In this document: one piece after another, positions 17,245 to 24,366 of the stretch | Layout of the letters: the number at the start of each line of letters is the position of its first letter | Numbering within the stretch: the first letter of the stretch is position 1 | NCBI RefSeq assembly: GCF_018129965.1 | Contig: NZ_JAFCKW010000009.1 | Location: forward strand, 62,001 to 126,000 | Source: Bradyrhizobium diazoefficiens | GTDB lineage: Bacteria; Pseudomonadota; Alphaproteobacteria; Rhizobiales; Xanthobacteraceae | Reading direction: 5' to 3' | DNA length: 64,000 bases | Position numbers and translations under genes: made by a program | Notes under the pieces: generated by a model | Told to the model about the DNA's origin: nothing | Database searches by the model: none | What the model saw: the letters and a program-made list of their open reading frames with translations, nothing else

Positions 17245-17325
17245 GTCGATCTCCCGTCGCAGCTTCGCTACGTGTTCCGGTCCCCAGCAGGGTCCATGAG
17301 GTTGCCATGCAAGCCGTGACGTGTG

Positions 17326-17339
17326 TTGATCTGCCTCAA
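17326..17339 (-). promoter_or_regulatory. FixK/FNR-type box before DUF2939 gene
   Basis: TTGATCTGCCTCAA, strict TTGA-N6-TCAA, 81 bases upstream of the start at 17244, the same spacing as before the Met-rich gene at 35703. Confidence 0.65.
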
Positions 17340-17341
17340 TC

Positions 17342-17536
17342 CTAGAAGAATGGGATCGCCATCCTGATTGATCGCGTGGGATCGGTGGGAGAATTCGAGC
17401 TCTTGGTCTTCTTGTCGAAGGAGGCGACTTTATCTTTCCCGGCCCGCATCATTAGAACGAAATCGCCGTGAGTTCTCGGTTCAAGATGACGCTCATTCTT
17501 TTCAGTTCGGACCGATTGATAAGCGGTTTCATCCAT
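17342..17536 (-). CDS. Possible small basic protein
   Basis: An ATG-started frame of 64 codons lies between DUF2939 and osmC. The product is charged with a central DFVLMMRAGKDKVASFDKKTK and no membrane segment. GAGAGG is about ten bases upstream of the ATG. I do not recognise a family. Its only support is the plausible composition and start, so it may be spurious. Confidence 0.3.
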   Translation of the reverse strand: MDETAYQSVRTEKNERHLEPRTHGDFVLMMRAGKDKVASFDKKTKSSNSPTDPTRSIRMAIPFF

Positions 17537-17579
17537 ATAACTATTGCCTCTCACACTGTCACAGTCGGTCGAGGAATTA

Positions 17580-18104
17580 ATGGCATTCAAGTTCAAGGAT
17601 GTGTTCTCGGGTACGCAGGCTGCACTGAGCGCTGACCCTGCCCAGGCGTTAGCGGCCTTCCGAGCGCAATCCCGTCTCGGAGACGGCGTTGACAGCGCCG
17701 TCGCGATTCGTCAGTTCAGCGTCCAGGTCGACGAGCCGGCGGGCCTCGGCGGGCAGGACACAGCGCCCAATCCAGTGGAGTACATTTTGGCGGCCCTGGG
17801 CTCTTGTCAGGAAATCACCTACCGACTCTATGCCGATGCGCTCGGCATTCCCCTCAATGGCGTTTCGGTTCGGCTTTCCGGCACGATTGACTTGCGCGGC
17901 TTGTTCGACGTCGAAGGGGACGTTCGGCCGGGTTATCAAGTCATTGAAGCCGAGGTAGTTTTGGACAGTCCGGCTTCCGAAGGCGAGTTGGCGCGCCTGA
18001 AAGAAATCGTCGACCGTCATTGCCCCGTGCTGGACATCTTACAGAATCCGACCCCGGTGCAGCTTTCACTTCGTGTGGACCCATTGCGGAGCGCGGCTGA
18101 GTGA
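17580..18104 (+). CDS. OsmC/Ohr-family protein
   Basis: 174 residues, usually a cytoplasmic hydroperoxide-handling fold or an unassigned relative. NPVEYILAALGSCQEITYRLYADALGI carries the first conserved cysteine (C in LGSC), and VDRHCPVLDILQNPTPVQ the second (HCPV), as expected for the family's Cys pair. VSVRLSGTIDLRGLFDV precedes the strand region. The ATG at 17580 follows GAGGA; an upstream in-frame TTG is less likely. Its substrate is unknown. Confidence 0.88.
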   Translation: MAFKFKDVFSGTQAALSADPAQALAAFRAQSRLGDGVDSAVAIRQFSVQVDEPAGLGGQDTAPNPVEYILAALGSCQEITYRLYADALGIPLNGVSVRLSGTIDLRGLFDVEGDVRPGYQVIEAEVVLDSPASEGELARLKEIVDRHCPVLDILQNPTPVQLSLRVDPLRSAAE

Positions 18105-18593
18105 GCCGCCTGCCGTTCGCGTCATCCCCCGGAAGGTCGCGTTCGAACGATCTAAATGGCTGATCAGTTCGGGAGGATAATGGTCCCGTGAGCCGGCCCT
18201 TTTGGCGGAGGCGGCTCGAGGGCTTCTGGCCCTGAGCATCCTCGTTGAGGGTACGTGCGGTCTTCCACTGCACAGCAGCACTTGAGCTTCCGGTTGGCTT
18301 ACCCCTGTGGGTCACCGCCAAATTCGCGAGAATTCCCCGCCCTGTCCGAATTTGTCAGCTGAAGCGGCGAGCACCGCACGGAGGCGACGGGGCGCGTTGC
18401 GCGTCGTACCAGAAACCGCGTCATCTTCTGAGCGCATTACGTCAACAGACGAATGCTCGCTAGATAATCATGGATACTCAAGGGATGATCGCTTTTATAG
18501 CAGGTAAGGCGCCACTGCGTCCAACAAGCACGCGCAGGCTTGTTTATCGATTGTGGAGCTGTTTAAGGTCTCCCAGGTGAACGAGACCGCAAG
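18105..18593. other. 489-base intergenic interval
   Basis: Between osmC and the MFS gene. I found no frame with protein-like composition, no FixK-type box and no convincing terminator. It should contain the MFS promoter, but no clear hexamers stand out. Confidence 0.5.
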
Positions 18594-19793
18594 ATGTCAG
18601 ACAGTCTTTCCAACCGCGGGTTGCCACTCATAACCAGGGGGGCATTGGTACTCGCCGCCTTTGCGACCGCCCTGGCGTTCAGCATCATTCTGCCCAACCT
18701 GCCGTCGAGGATTGCGGCAGTGTCCGGGTTCGACGATCCCGCGACGATCTCCCGGCATACAGGTTTCATGACGGCGGCCTATACGGCTGCCATTTTCGTT
18801 TCCGCTCCCTACCTTGGAAGGATCTCGGACGGCTGGGGCCGTCGTCCCGTGCTCGTCCTGGGTCTTGCAGGATTTTCGACCAGCCTGATGCTGTTCGAAC
18901 TTACCAGCGATTTGTTGCTTCTTTACACGGCGCGTGCGCTGGCCGGGGTTTCGGCAGCGGCAATCACACCCGTGGCGCTCGCTACCGTTGGTGACTGGTC
19001 GCCCGACGATGGGTGGCGTGCGCGGCGGTTCGCTTGGATTGGAGCGGCAACCATGATCGGCTTTATGGTTGGTCCGCTGCTCGGCGGCACCTTGTCCATC
19101 CAGAGTTCGAAGCAAGCTCCTCCGCTGTTTTGGCCAATCGTGCTTGCGCTGGTTAGCGCTTGCGTGATCGCGCGGACTGTTCCCGTCTCGAAGAGACCCT
19201 CCAGTTCACATGCCAATGCATACGCCCTCCGCGGTGCCGATGACCAACGAACCTCCAAGAGCTTGCTTGTGCTGGCGGCGATCGTTGCGGGCTCTGTTGC
19301 TGCTTTTGACGTTCACCTGGCCTTGAGCGGCAATCTTGGCTCAAGCGCATCTGGGCTGACAATTGGATTGATGCTCGCCGAGTGCAGCGCCGTGATGTTG
19401 CTCGCCCAAATACTCGTATTCTCGCCGCTTGTGCCGCCGAAGGCGACCCGCTGGTTGATCGCGCCCGCACTGGGCATGCTTGGCCTCGCTCTTGCTCTCG
19501 CTTCGGCCGCCACAACGGCGGCGGTACTCGCGCTTGGCGTCGGCGCGATTGCGACAGCTGCAGGAATAGCTGCACCGATCATCACCTATTGGACCTCCCT
19601 GATCGCGGGTGAGCACCAGGGCGAGGATTTGGGCCGATGGATTGCGGTCACCAGCCTTGGTCAGGCCGTGGGCTCGGCCGCTGCTGGCCTGTTGCTGTCA
19701 CATGGGTTATCCAACGCCATGTTCGCCATCGCAAGCGCGCTTGCACTCGCTGGGATGATCATCGCCGCGTGGTTGGCAAAGCGGTTGGCATAG
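18594..19793 (+). CDS. Major facilitator superfamily transporter
   Basis: 399 residues with about twelve hydrophobic helices; drug:H+ antiporter type. YLGRISDGWGRRPVLVLGLAGF is the loop 2-3 signature (G-x3-D-x-x-G-R-R) and LYTARALAGVSAAAITPVALATVGD matches motif B/C of export carriers. The 3' 78 bases are repeated at 20931-21008. It points toward a tolC-like fragment and may once have formed an efflux pair with the downstream tolC. The substrate is unknown. Confidence 0.88.
   Translation: MSDSLSNRGLPLITRGALVLAAFATALAFSIILPNLPSRIAAVSGFDDPATISRHTGFMTAAYTAAIFVSAPYLGRISDGWGRRPVLVLGLAGFSTSLMLFELTSDLLLLYTARALAGVSAAAITPVALATVGDWSPDDGWRARRFAWIGAATMIGFMVGPLLGGTLSIQSSKQAPPLFWPIVLALVSACVIARTVPVSKRPSSSHANAYALRGADDQRTSKSLLVLAAIVAGSVAAFDVHLALSGNLGSSASGLTIGLMLAECSAVMLLAQILVFSPLVPPKATRWLIAPALGMLGLALALASAATTAAVLALGVGAIATAAGIAAPIITYWTSLIAGEHQGEDLGRWIAVTSLGQAVGSAAAGLLLSHGLSNAMFAIASALALAGMIIAAWLAKRLA
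19716..19793 (+). repeat. Direct repeat A1: MFS 3' end
   Basis: The last 78 bases of the MFS gene (MFAIASALALAGMIIA...KRLA-stop) recur at 20931-21008 with scattered substitutions and equal length. Confidence 0.8.
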
Positions 19794-19850
19794 CCTAACA
19801 CCGGGATCAGCTGGTTTTCCGCAGAAATCGGGAGCTCCGCCGAGCCGGTA

Positions 19851-20341
19851 TCACCCGAGCGCGCCGAGTTGGCTTCGGAGCAAATAACTTCTCCCATGGG
19901 TCCGTAGCGATGTGCAGTCGGAAACGGCATCAGCGGCCATCAGGCGTGCGCACCCCGAACCAGGAATCCCTGACCTGATGATGTGCACGGACGGATCATA
20001 GGATTCTGTCGGCAATCCGAGAACGCCAGGAGCGAGCCGGCCAACGGCCGCGAGCAGCGCGTAGGAGGACGTCACCCGCTCCCGCTGAGTCATAACCAGG
20101 GCGATCCGCGCATTCAGCACCGCCTGCTGAACCGTGAGCAGCTCGAACGTGCTGCGCTGGCCGGCGCCAAACTCGCGCCGGACGGATTCGAATGCGAACT
20201 CGGCCGCCTTCACCCGAGCTTGCGCCGAATCCACCTGCGCCCTCGTTGCAGCCAACACGCTCCACGCCTGCACGACGGTGGCCCGTGCGAGCTTGCGCAC
20301 CGCTTTAAGCGACAGTCGTTTGTGACCGGTCATTTCCTTCG
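19851..20341 (-). pseudogene. 5'-truncated tolC-like fragment
   Basis: Encodes the last third of a TolC-type outer-membrane channel: KRLSLKAVRKLARATVVQAW, VKAAEFAFESVRREFGAGQ, FELLTVQQAVLNARIALV and ALLAAVGRLAPGVLGLPTE. It is nearly identical to the C-terminus of the intact gene at 21208. Similarity breaks at 20341, where fliQ's flank begins, so the first two thirds are gone. A one-base deletion near the end shifts the frame and adds an unrelated tail. There is no start or signal peptide, so it cannot make a channel. Confidence 0.85.
19914..20341. repeat. Direct repeat B1: tolC 3' end
   Basis: 428 bases that recur as 429 bases at 21192-21620. The single length difference is the one-base deletion in this copy. 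Both repeat ends are sharp. Confidence 0.82.
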
Positions 20342-20351
20342 CGATTGCGCG

Positions 20352-20621
20352 TCAGTTTGCCGACGCCATGATTTGGGTCATCATGCGCAGAAACTGGCGA
20401 TGGGTTTGGTCCGACATAAACGGCAGGGCTATCAGCAAAGTCAGGAAGGTAGCGATGATTTTGGGAACGTAGATCAGCGTCTGTTCCTGGATCTGGGTGA
20501 GCGCTTGGAACAAAGAGACGAGAACGCCAACGATTGTCCCGATGATCATCAATGGCGCTGATATCAATGCGACGGTCATAAGCGCATCCCTGGCAGCGTC
20601 GATGACTTCAGCTCCCGTCAT
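20352..20621 (-). CDS. fliQ: Flagellar export apparatus protein FliQ (orphan)
   Basis: 89 residues, normal length, two transmembrane helices. It shows FliQ hallmarks: an N-terminal DAARDALMTVALISAPLM, then VGVLVSLFQALTQIQEQTL and VPKIIATFLTLLIALPFM. FliQ is part of the inner-membrane core of the flagellar (type III) secretion gate. AAGGA precedes the ATG at 20621. In rhizobia fliQ sits among fliE, flgBC, fliR or flhB, but here it stands alone between two pieces of a duplicated MFS-tolC junction. The only other flagellar genes in the window are an flgF scrap at 20771 and flgF at 41622. Confidence 0.9.
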   Translation of the reverse strand: MTGAEVIDAARDALMTVALISAPLMIIGTIVGVLVSLFQALTQIQEQTLIYVPKIIATFLTLLIALPFMSDQTHRQFLRMMTQIMASAN

Positions 20622-20770
20622 CCGAATTCCTTAAGAAAACAACGAGATTCTGTGCATAGCCAACATTTGGTTAACACTTGGTTAATCGTTCGCGTCCCAA
20701 AAGGTCAACCGCTCCCACGCAATAAAGCGGCCTGAGCTTACCATTCTTCTTTTGATTCGCGACCGGGGGG

Positions 20771-20930
20771 CCCGGCGAGACGACGTTGATTCACCTGTCG
20801 CGCTTGATGGCACTTCAGCGCAAATTGGATGTGACGGCCACAGAATGTCGGGAACGCAAACACGACCGTGTTTCGCGCCCGGGAGCTTGCTTTTCGGGAA
20901 TACCTCAAGCCGGAGAAAGGGGTCGATGAA
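20771..20930 (+). pseudogene. flgF 5' fragment, frameshifted
   Basis: Encodes GETTLIHLSRLMALQRKLDVTA, then after one extra base QNVGNANTTVFRARELAF and REYLKPEKGVDEG. This parallels the first 52 residues of the intact FlgF at 41622-42362. The start codon is lost, there is a frameshift after codon 22, and the sequence joins the MFS 3' repeat at 20931. It is therefore a recombination scrap from a divergent flgF copy. Confidence 0.78.
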
Positions 20931-21008
20931 GGCATGTTCGGCATCGCGAGCGCGCTTGCGCTCGCCGGTATGATCATCGCCGTGCGGCTATCTTGGCGGT
21001 TGGCTTAG
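20931..21008 (+). repeat. Direct repeat A2: MFS 3' end copy
   Basis: 78 bases encoding MFGIASALALAGMIIAV and ending in TAG, matching the MFS C-terminus at 19716-19793. It is fused directly after the flgF scrap. Confidence 0.8.
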
Positions 21009-21191
21009 CGGGTGAATGCCACCACCTTTTGCTTGTGGATTGAGAGACGCTTGCCGCTATTTTGTAAGCTGCGAAGTCGAAAATCGGCTCAGGCTGGTTT
21101 CCCGCTGAGACCACGACTTTCAACCCCACGCCCCCGCGTTGATGCCGGATCGAACACATTCTCCATTTGCCTATCTGCAACAATGGCTTTC

Positions 21192-21620
21192 GCAGTCGGA
21201 GCCGGCGTCAGCGGCCGTCGGGCGAGCGTACCCCGAACCAGGAGTCCCTGACCTGATGATAGTGCACGGACGGATCATAGCCCTCAGTCGGAAGCCCGAG
21301 CACGCCAGGAGCGAGGCGACCCACGGCCGCGAGCAGCGCGTAGGAGGACGTCACCCGCTCCCGCTGGGTCATGACCAGAGCGATCCGCGCATTCAGAAGC
21401 TCCTGCTGAACGGTGAGCAGCTCGAGCGTGCTGCGCTGGCCGGCGCCGAACTCGCGTCGGACGGATTCGAGTGCGAACTCGGCCGCCTTCACCTGAGCTT
21501 GCGCCGAATCGACTTGCGCCCTCGTTGCAGCAACCGCGTTCCACGCCTGCGCGACGGTGGCCCGTGCGAGCTTGCGCACCGCTTCAAGCGACAGTCGTTT
21601 CTGACCGGTCATTTCCTTCG
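21192..21620. repeat. Direct repeat B2: tolC 3' end within the intact gene
   Basis: 429 bases covering the last 137 codons and the downstream flank of the intact tolC gene, matching 19914-20341. Spacers between the A and B repeats differ (120 versus 183 bases) and are unrelated in sequence. Confidence 0.8.
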
Positions 21621-22602
21621 ATTGGCGGATCTTGGCGTACTCGCTGCCCCCCTGATAGAGGGGAATGACCACCCGGCTGATGATCGACGCATCGGTGCTC
21701 GTCGCTGGAAACAACAGATTCTGGTCGGGCATGACGTCCCAGCGGCGTTTCACACTCCCTTCCAGCGTCACCATCGGGTACAGCGCCCCTTCGGCAATTT
21801 TGGTCTGCAGAAGCGCGATATCGACGCCGTACATGGCGGCAAGAACGGCCGGGTGTTGGGTGCGCGCAAGTGCGATGGCGGCCTCGAGCGTCGCAGGAGC
21901 AAAGCGATCCACCGGTTGGCCGGGCGTCAATTTACCGGGGTCGCTGCCGATTACGCGAGTGAATGTGGCGCGCGACGAGTTGTACGTCGCCTGTGCCGCG
22001 AGCACCGCCGTCCGCGCCGCTGCAAGGCGAGCTTCTACTTGCGCCACATCGGCAGTCGTCAGGTCGCCGCTCGCTTGCCGGTTGCGGACCAGGTTCAGTT
22101 GCTCACCTAACAGGTCGAGATTGCGCTTCTGCAGTTCAAGGATCGCGGCATCGCGCAGTACATCCATATAGGCGGTCGCGGCATCCACCAGCACGGTCTG
22201 CTCCATGACGCGGAGCGCCTCGCGGCCGGCAAGCACCTGGTTTTCGGCCGCACGCACCCGGTTTGCCGTCTGGAATCCGTTGAAGATGGGCTGGCTCGCC
22301 GTCACCCCGACGCTGCGCGGGGTGGTGGTCGACCTTTGCTGCGCGCCATCGGCTCCCTTTTCGTTGAGGTAGCGAGGACCGCCGTCCGCAGTCGCTTCGA
22401 TGCGCGGGCGGTAACCGGAGAGCGCCTGGGGCACCTCTTCGTCCGTGGCGCGCAGATTGGCGCGTTCCGCATTGAGCGTCTCGTTGTTGCGGTAGGCCTG
22501 AGCCAGCGCCTGGTCGAGTGTCTGCGCCGCTCCGGTGTGAACAGAGCATACCGCGACGACCGCCATGGCCAGTAACCGAGTTGACGTACGCGCAATGCTC
22601 AT
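21208..22602 (-). CDS. TolC-family outer-membrane efflux protein
   Basis: 464 residues forming the trimeric outer-membrane and periplasmic tunnel for export pumps. Signal peptide at residues 1-26 (AMAVVAVCSVHTGAAQ), then TLDQALAQAYRNNETLNAERANLRATDEEV (first TolC repeat) and the second repeat from AIALARTQHPAVLAA. The ATG at 22602 is chosen over an in-frame extension to 22851 because it gives a proper signal peptide. The partner pump is not adjacent; the MFS gene at 18594 is the nearest candidate. A second, unrelated TolC-like lipoprotein is at 60087. Confidence 0.9.
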   Translation of the reverse strand: MSIARTSTRLLAMAVVAVCSVHTGAAQTLDQALAQAYRNNETLNAERANLRATDEEVPQALSGYRPRIEATADGGPRYLNEKGADGAQQRSTTTPRSVGVTASQPIFNGFQTANRVRAAENQVLAGREALRVMEQTVLVDAATAYMDVLRDAAILELQKRNLDLLGEQLNLVRNRQASGDLTTADVAQVEARLAAARTAVLAAQATYNSSRATFTRVIGSDPGKLTPGQPVDRFAPATLEAAIALARTQHPAVLAAMYGVDIALLQTKIAEGALYPMVTLEGSVKRRWDVMPDQNLLFPATSTDASIISRVVIPLYQGGSEYAKIRQSKEMTGQKRLSLEAVRKLARATVAQAWNAVAATRAQVDSAQAQVKAAEFALESVRREFGAGQRSTLELLTVQQELLNARIALVMTQRERVTSSYALLAAVGRLAPGVLGLPTEGYDPSVHYHQVRDSWFGVRSPDGR

Positions 22603-22945
22603 TGAAGTCCCCGGATCGCGATACCGAGCCAGGTCTGCTCCCCGCCCTGCGGCGTCGTCCTGCGAGATTACCCAGCCCCCGAATGCGACAATAGCGTCTG
22701 GACAGGAGATGTGCAAAGCTCGCGCCCTTAGAGTTGGGCGCGCCGTGGGGAGTTTTGGCGTTGTCGTGTCGCGCGCCTGCCTTCGGTGAATGGCTGCGGT
22801 CACGTCGTGCGTCACCGCCGGCGGCCAAGTTTGAATGGAATGCCCAAGCAACGAAGCATAGGGTCAAACGCGCGCAAAGGGAGCATTGGCAAAGCCGGAC
22901 GCTGCCGATCCATGTGGGTCGGGCGAGTCCGTGGGGTCGTTGATA
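22603..22945. other. 343-base divergent interval
   Basis: Between divergent tolC and the HupH-like gene. I see no FixK-type box, hairpin or protein-like frame. Confidence 0.45.
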
Positions 22946-23407
22946 ATGACTGGCAACAGCAATTTCGTTTCTGATCCAATCATCGCGGCGCTGCTCTCGG
23001 AAGTGAGCGCAAAGTTGGCGGAGATCGTCGAATCGGGGACGACCTTTCGCATTGATCTGCGACGGCTTCCATTGCCTGCAGGCGGTACCGCCGCGCTGCG
23101 CGACTTTCTTGGCAACGGGCAGGTGGATGCAAGTTTTAGGGGCGTGGGATCATGCATTTTTTCGGAAACGGCTGTGGCCGGCGTATGGTGGGGTCAGCAG
23201 TACAACACCGGCGGTGATCTTGTCGGCGAATTTATCGAAATTGCCTATTTCCCAGAACTATTGAAGTGCGAGACCGCCGAGATCGAACAGGCCATGAAAG
23301 ATCTTCGGCTCAAGATCCGCGACGCTCAGCAGATTCGTGGTAGCGGGTCGGAATCGAGCTCCTCGACCAACCGTTCGCCGCCGAGCTCCGTTTCCAGCAC
23401 GACGTAA
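22946..23407 (+). CDS. HupH/HyaF-like hydrogenase accessory protein, single domain
   Basis: 153 residues. ATALRDFLGNGQ-type segment (GGTAALRDFLGNGQVDASF), then FSETAVAGVWWGQQYN and FIEIAYFPELLK, match the C-terminal conserved region of HupH/HyaF hydrogenase expression proteins (LP...L...LG-G-V...TA-GVWW...IE...P). HupH proteins normally have two such regions in about 280 residues; only one is seen here. The role in the family is thought to be maturation or quality control of the small subunit. It faces hypE and overlaps its 3' end by 82 bases. The ATG at 22946 lacks a strong ribosome site, and an in-frame GTG at 22931 is possible. Confidence 0.68.
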   Translation: MTGNSNFVSDPIIAALLSEVSAKLAEIVESGTTFRIDLRRLPLPAGGTAALRDFLGNGQVDASFRGVGSCIFSETAVAGVWWGQQYNTGGDLVGEFIEIAYFPELLKCETAEIEQAMKDLRLKIRDAQQIRGSGSESSSSTNRSPPSSVSSTT

Positions 23408-24366
23408 GGTCCATCTTCGCCCACGACGCCGATTTCTGCTGCGTCTTCTCCGCCCGGCAGGTCGCGCCAAGACTGCACCAGCCGTTCGGCTGAAGACGGA
23501 TCGGCGACAGCCACGATCCTGCCCTCACAGGCCAGATAGAGCGGATTGTAGCCGAGCATATCGCAGACGGCCTGCACCTCACCGCGCAGCGGAATCTTGC
23601 GCTCGAACAGGCGCACGCTTTTGGCCGTCGATCGAACGATCTCGTGGGCGACGCTTGCCAGTCCGCCGCGAGTCGGGTCGCGCATGAAGCGGATGCCTCG
23701 CTGCATTAGGGCGCTTCTAGCAAGCGGAAGAACACTGGCGCAGTCCGACTGCAGCGTCCCCGTGAGACCAAATTGCTTGCGGGCAAGCAGGACGGCCGTT
23801 CCATGATCGCCGACCGAGCCGCTGACGATGATGCGGTCGCCCGGGAGGATCCGATCGAGGCCAAGGACGATGTCAGGGCCGCGAAACCCCAAACCGGTCG
23901 TGGCCAGGTAAAGCCCCCCGCCCTCGCCATTACGGAGGACTTTGGTGTCGCCCGTCACCACCTTGACCGAAGACGTCCGCGCCGCCGCGGCCATGGAGGC
24001 GACCAGACGCTCGAGGCGCGCGCGTTCGAAGCCCTCCTCGATAAAGCAGTTCAGCGCGATGTAAAGGGGCTCCGCCCCCGACACCGCGAGGTCATTGACG
24101 GTGCCATTGATCGCCAGACTTCCGATGTCGCCACCCGGAAACTCCAGCGGATCCACCGTAAAGCCGTCCGAGGTCAGGGCCGGAAGACTGCCGGCTGGCA
24201 GCATCGGCAAGATCGCTGCATCGGCATTTGTGTCGAACAGGTCGTTGTGGAGATGTCGGCGGAAAACCCCTTCAATCAGCTCACGCATCCGTCTGCCGCC
24301 GTTGCCGTGGGCCAGCGAAATGCGGCTCAAGTCGCGCGAGGAGTGCTTTGCGTCATCGGGTTTCAT
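23326..24366 (-). CDS. hypE: Hydrogenase maturation protein HypE
   Basis: 346 residues. HypE dehydrates the carbamoyl group placed on its C-terminal cysteine to a thiocyanate, the source of the CN ligands of the NiFe site. ISLAHGNGGRRMRELIEGVF opens the protein, DAAILPM and LTSDGFTVDPLEFPGGDIG form the ATP-binding region, and it ends in the required PRIC. Its start overlaps the hypF stop as ATGA, so it is translationally coupled at the end of the hup operon. The last 82 bases are antisense to the HupH-like gene. Confidence 0.96.
   Translation of the reverse strand: MKPDDAKHSSRDLSRISLAHGNGGRRMRELIEGVFRRHLHNDLFDTNADAAILPMLPAGSLPALTSDGFTVDPLEFPGGDIGSLAINGTVNDLAVSGAEPLYIALNCFIEEGFERARLERLVASMAAAARTSSVKVVTGDTKVLRNGEGGGLYLATTGLGFRGPDIVLGLDRILPGDRIIVSGSVGDHGTAVLLARKQFGLTGTLQSDCASVLPLARSALMQRGIRFMRDPTRGGLASVAHEIVRSTAKSVRLFERKIPLRGEVQAVCDMLGYNPLYLACEGRIVAVADPSSAERLVQSWRDLPGGEDAAEIGVVGEDGPYVVLETELGGERLVEELDSDPLPRIC

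Noticed and set aside
18527..18560. TTGTTTATCGATTG as a regulatory dyad before the MFS gene
   Set aside because: The arms do not match TTGA/TCAA or form a real inverted repeat.
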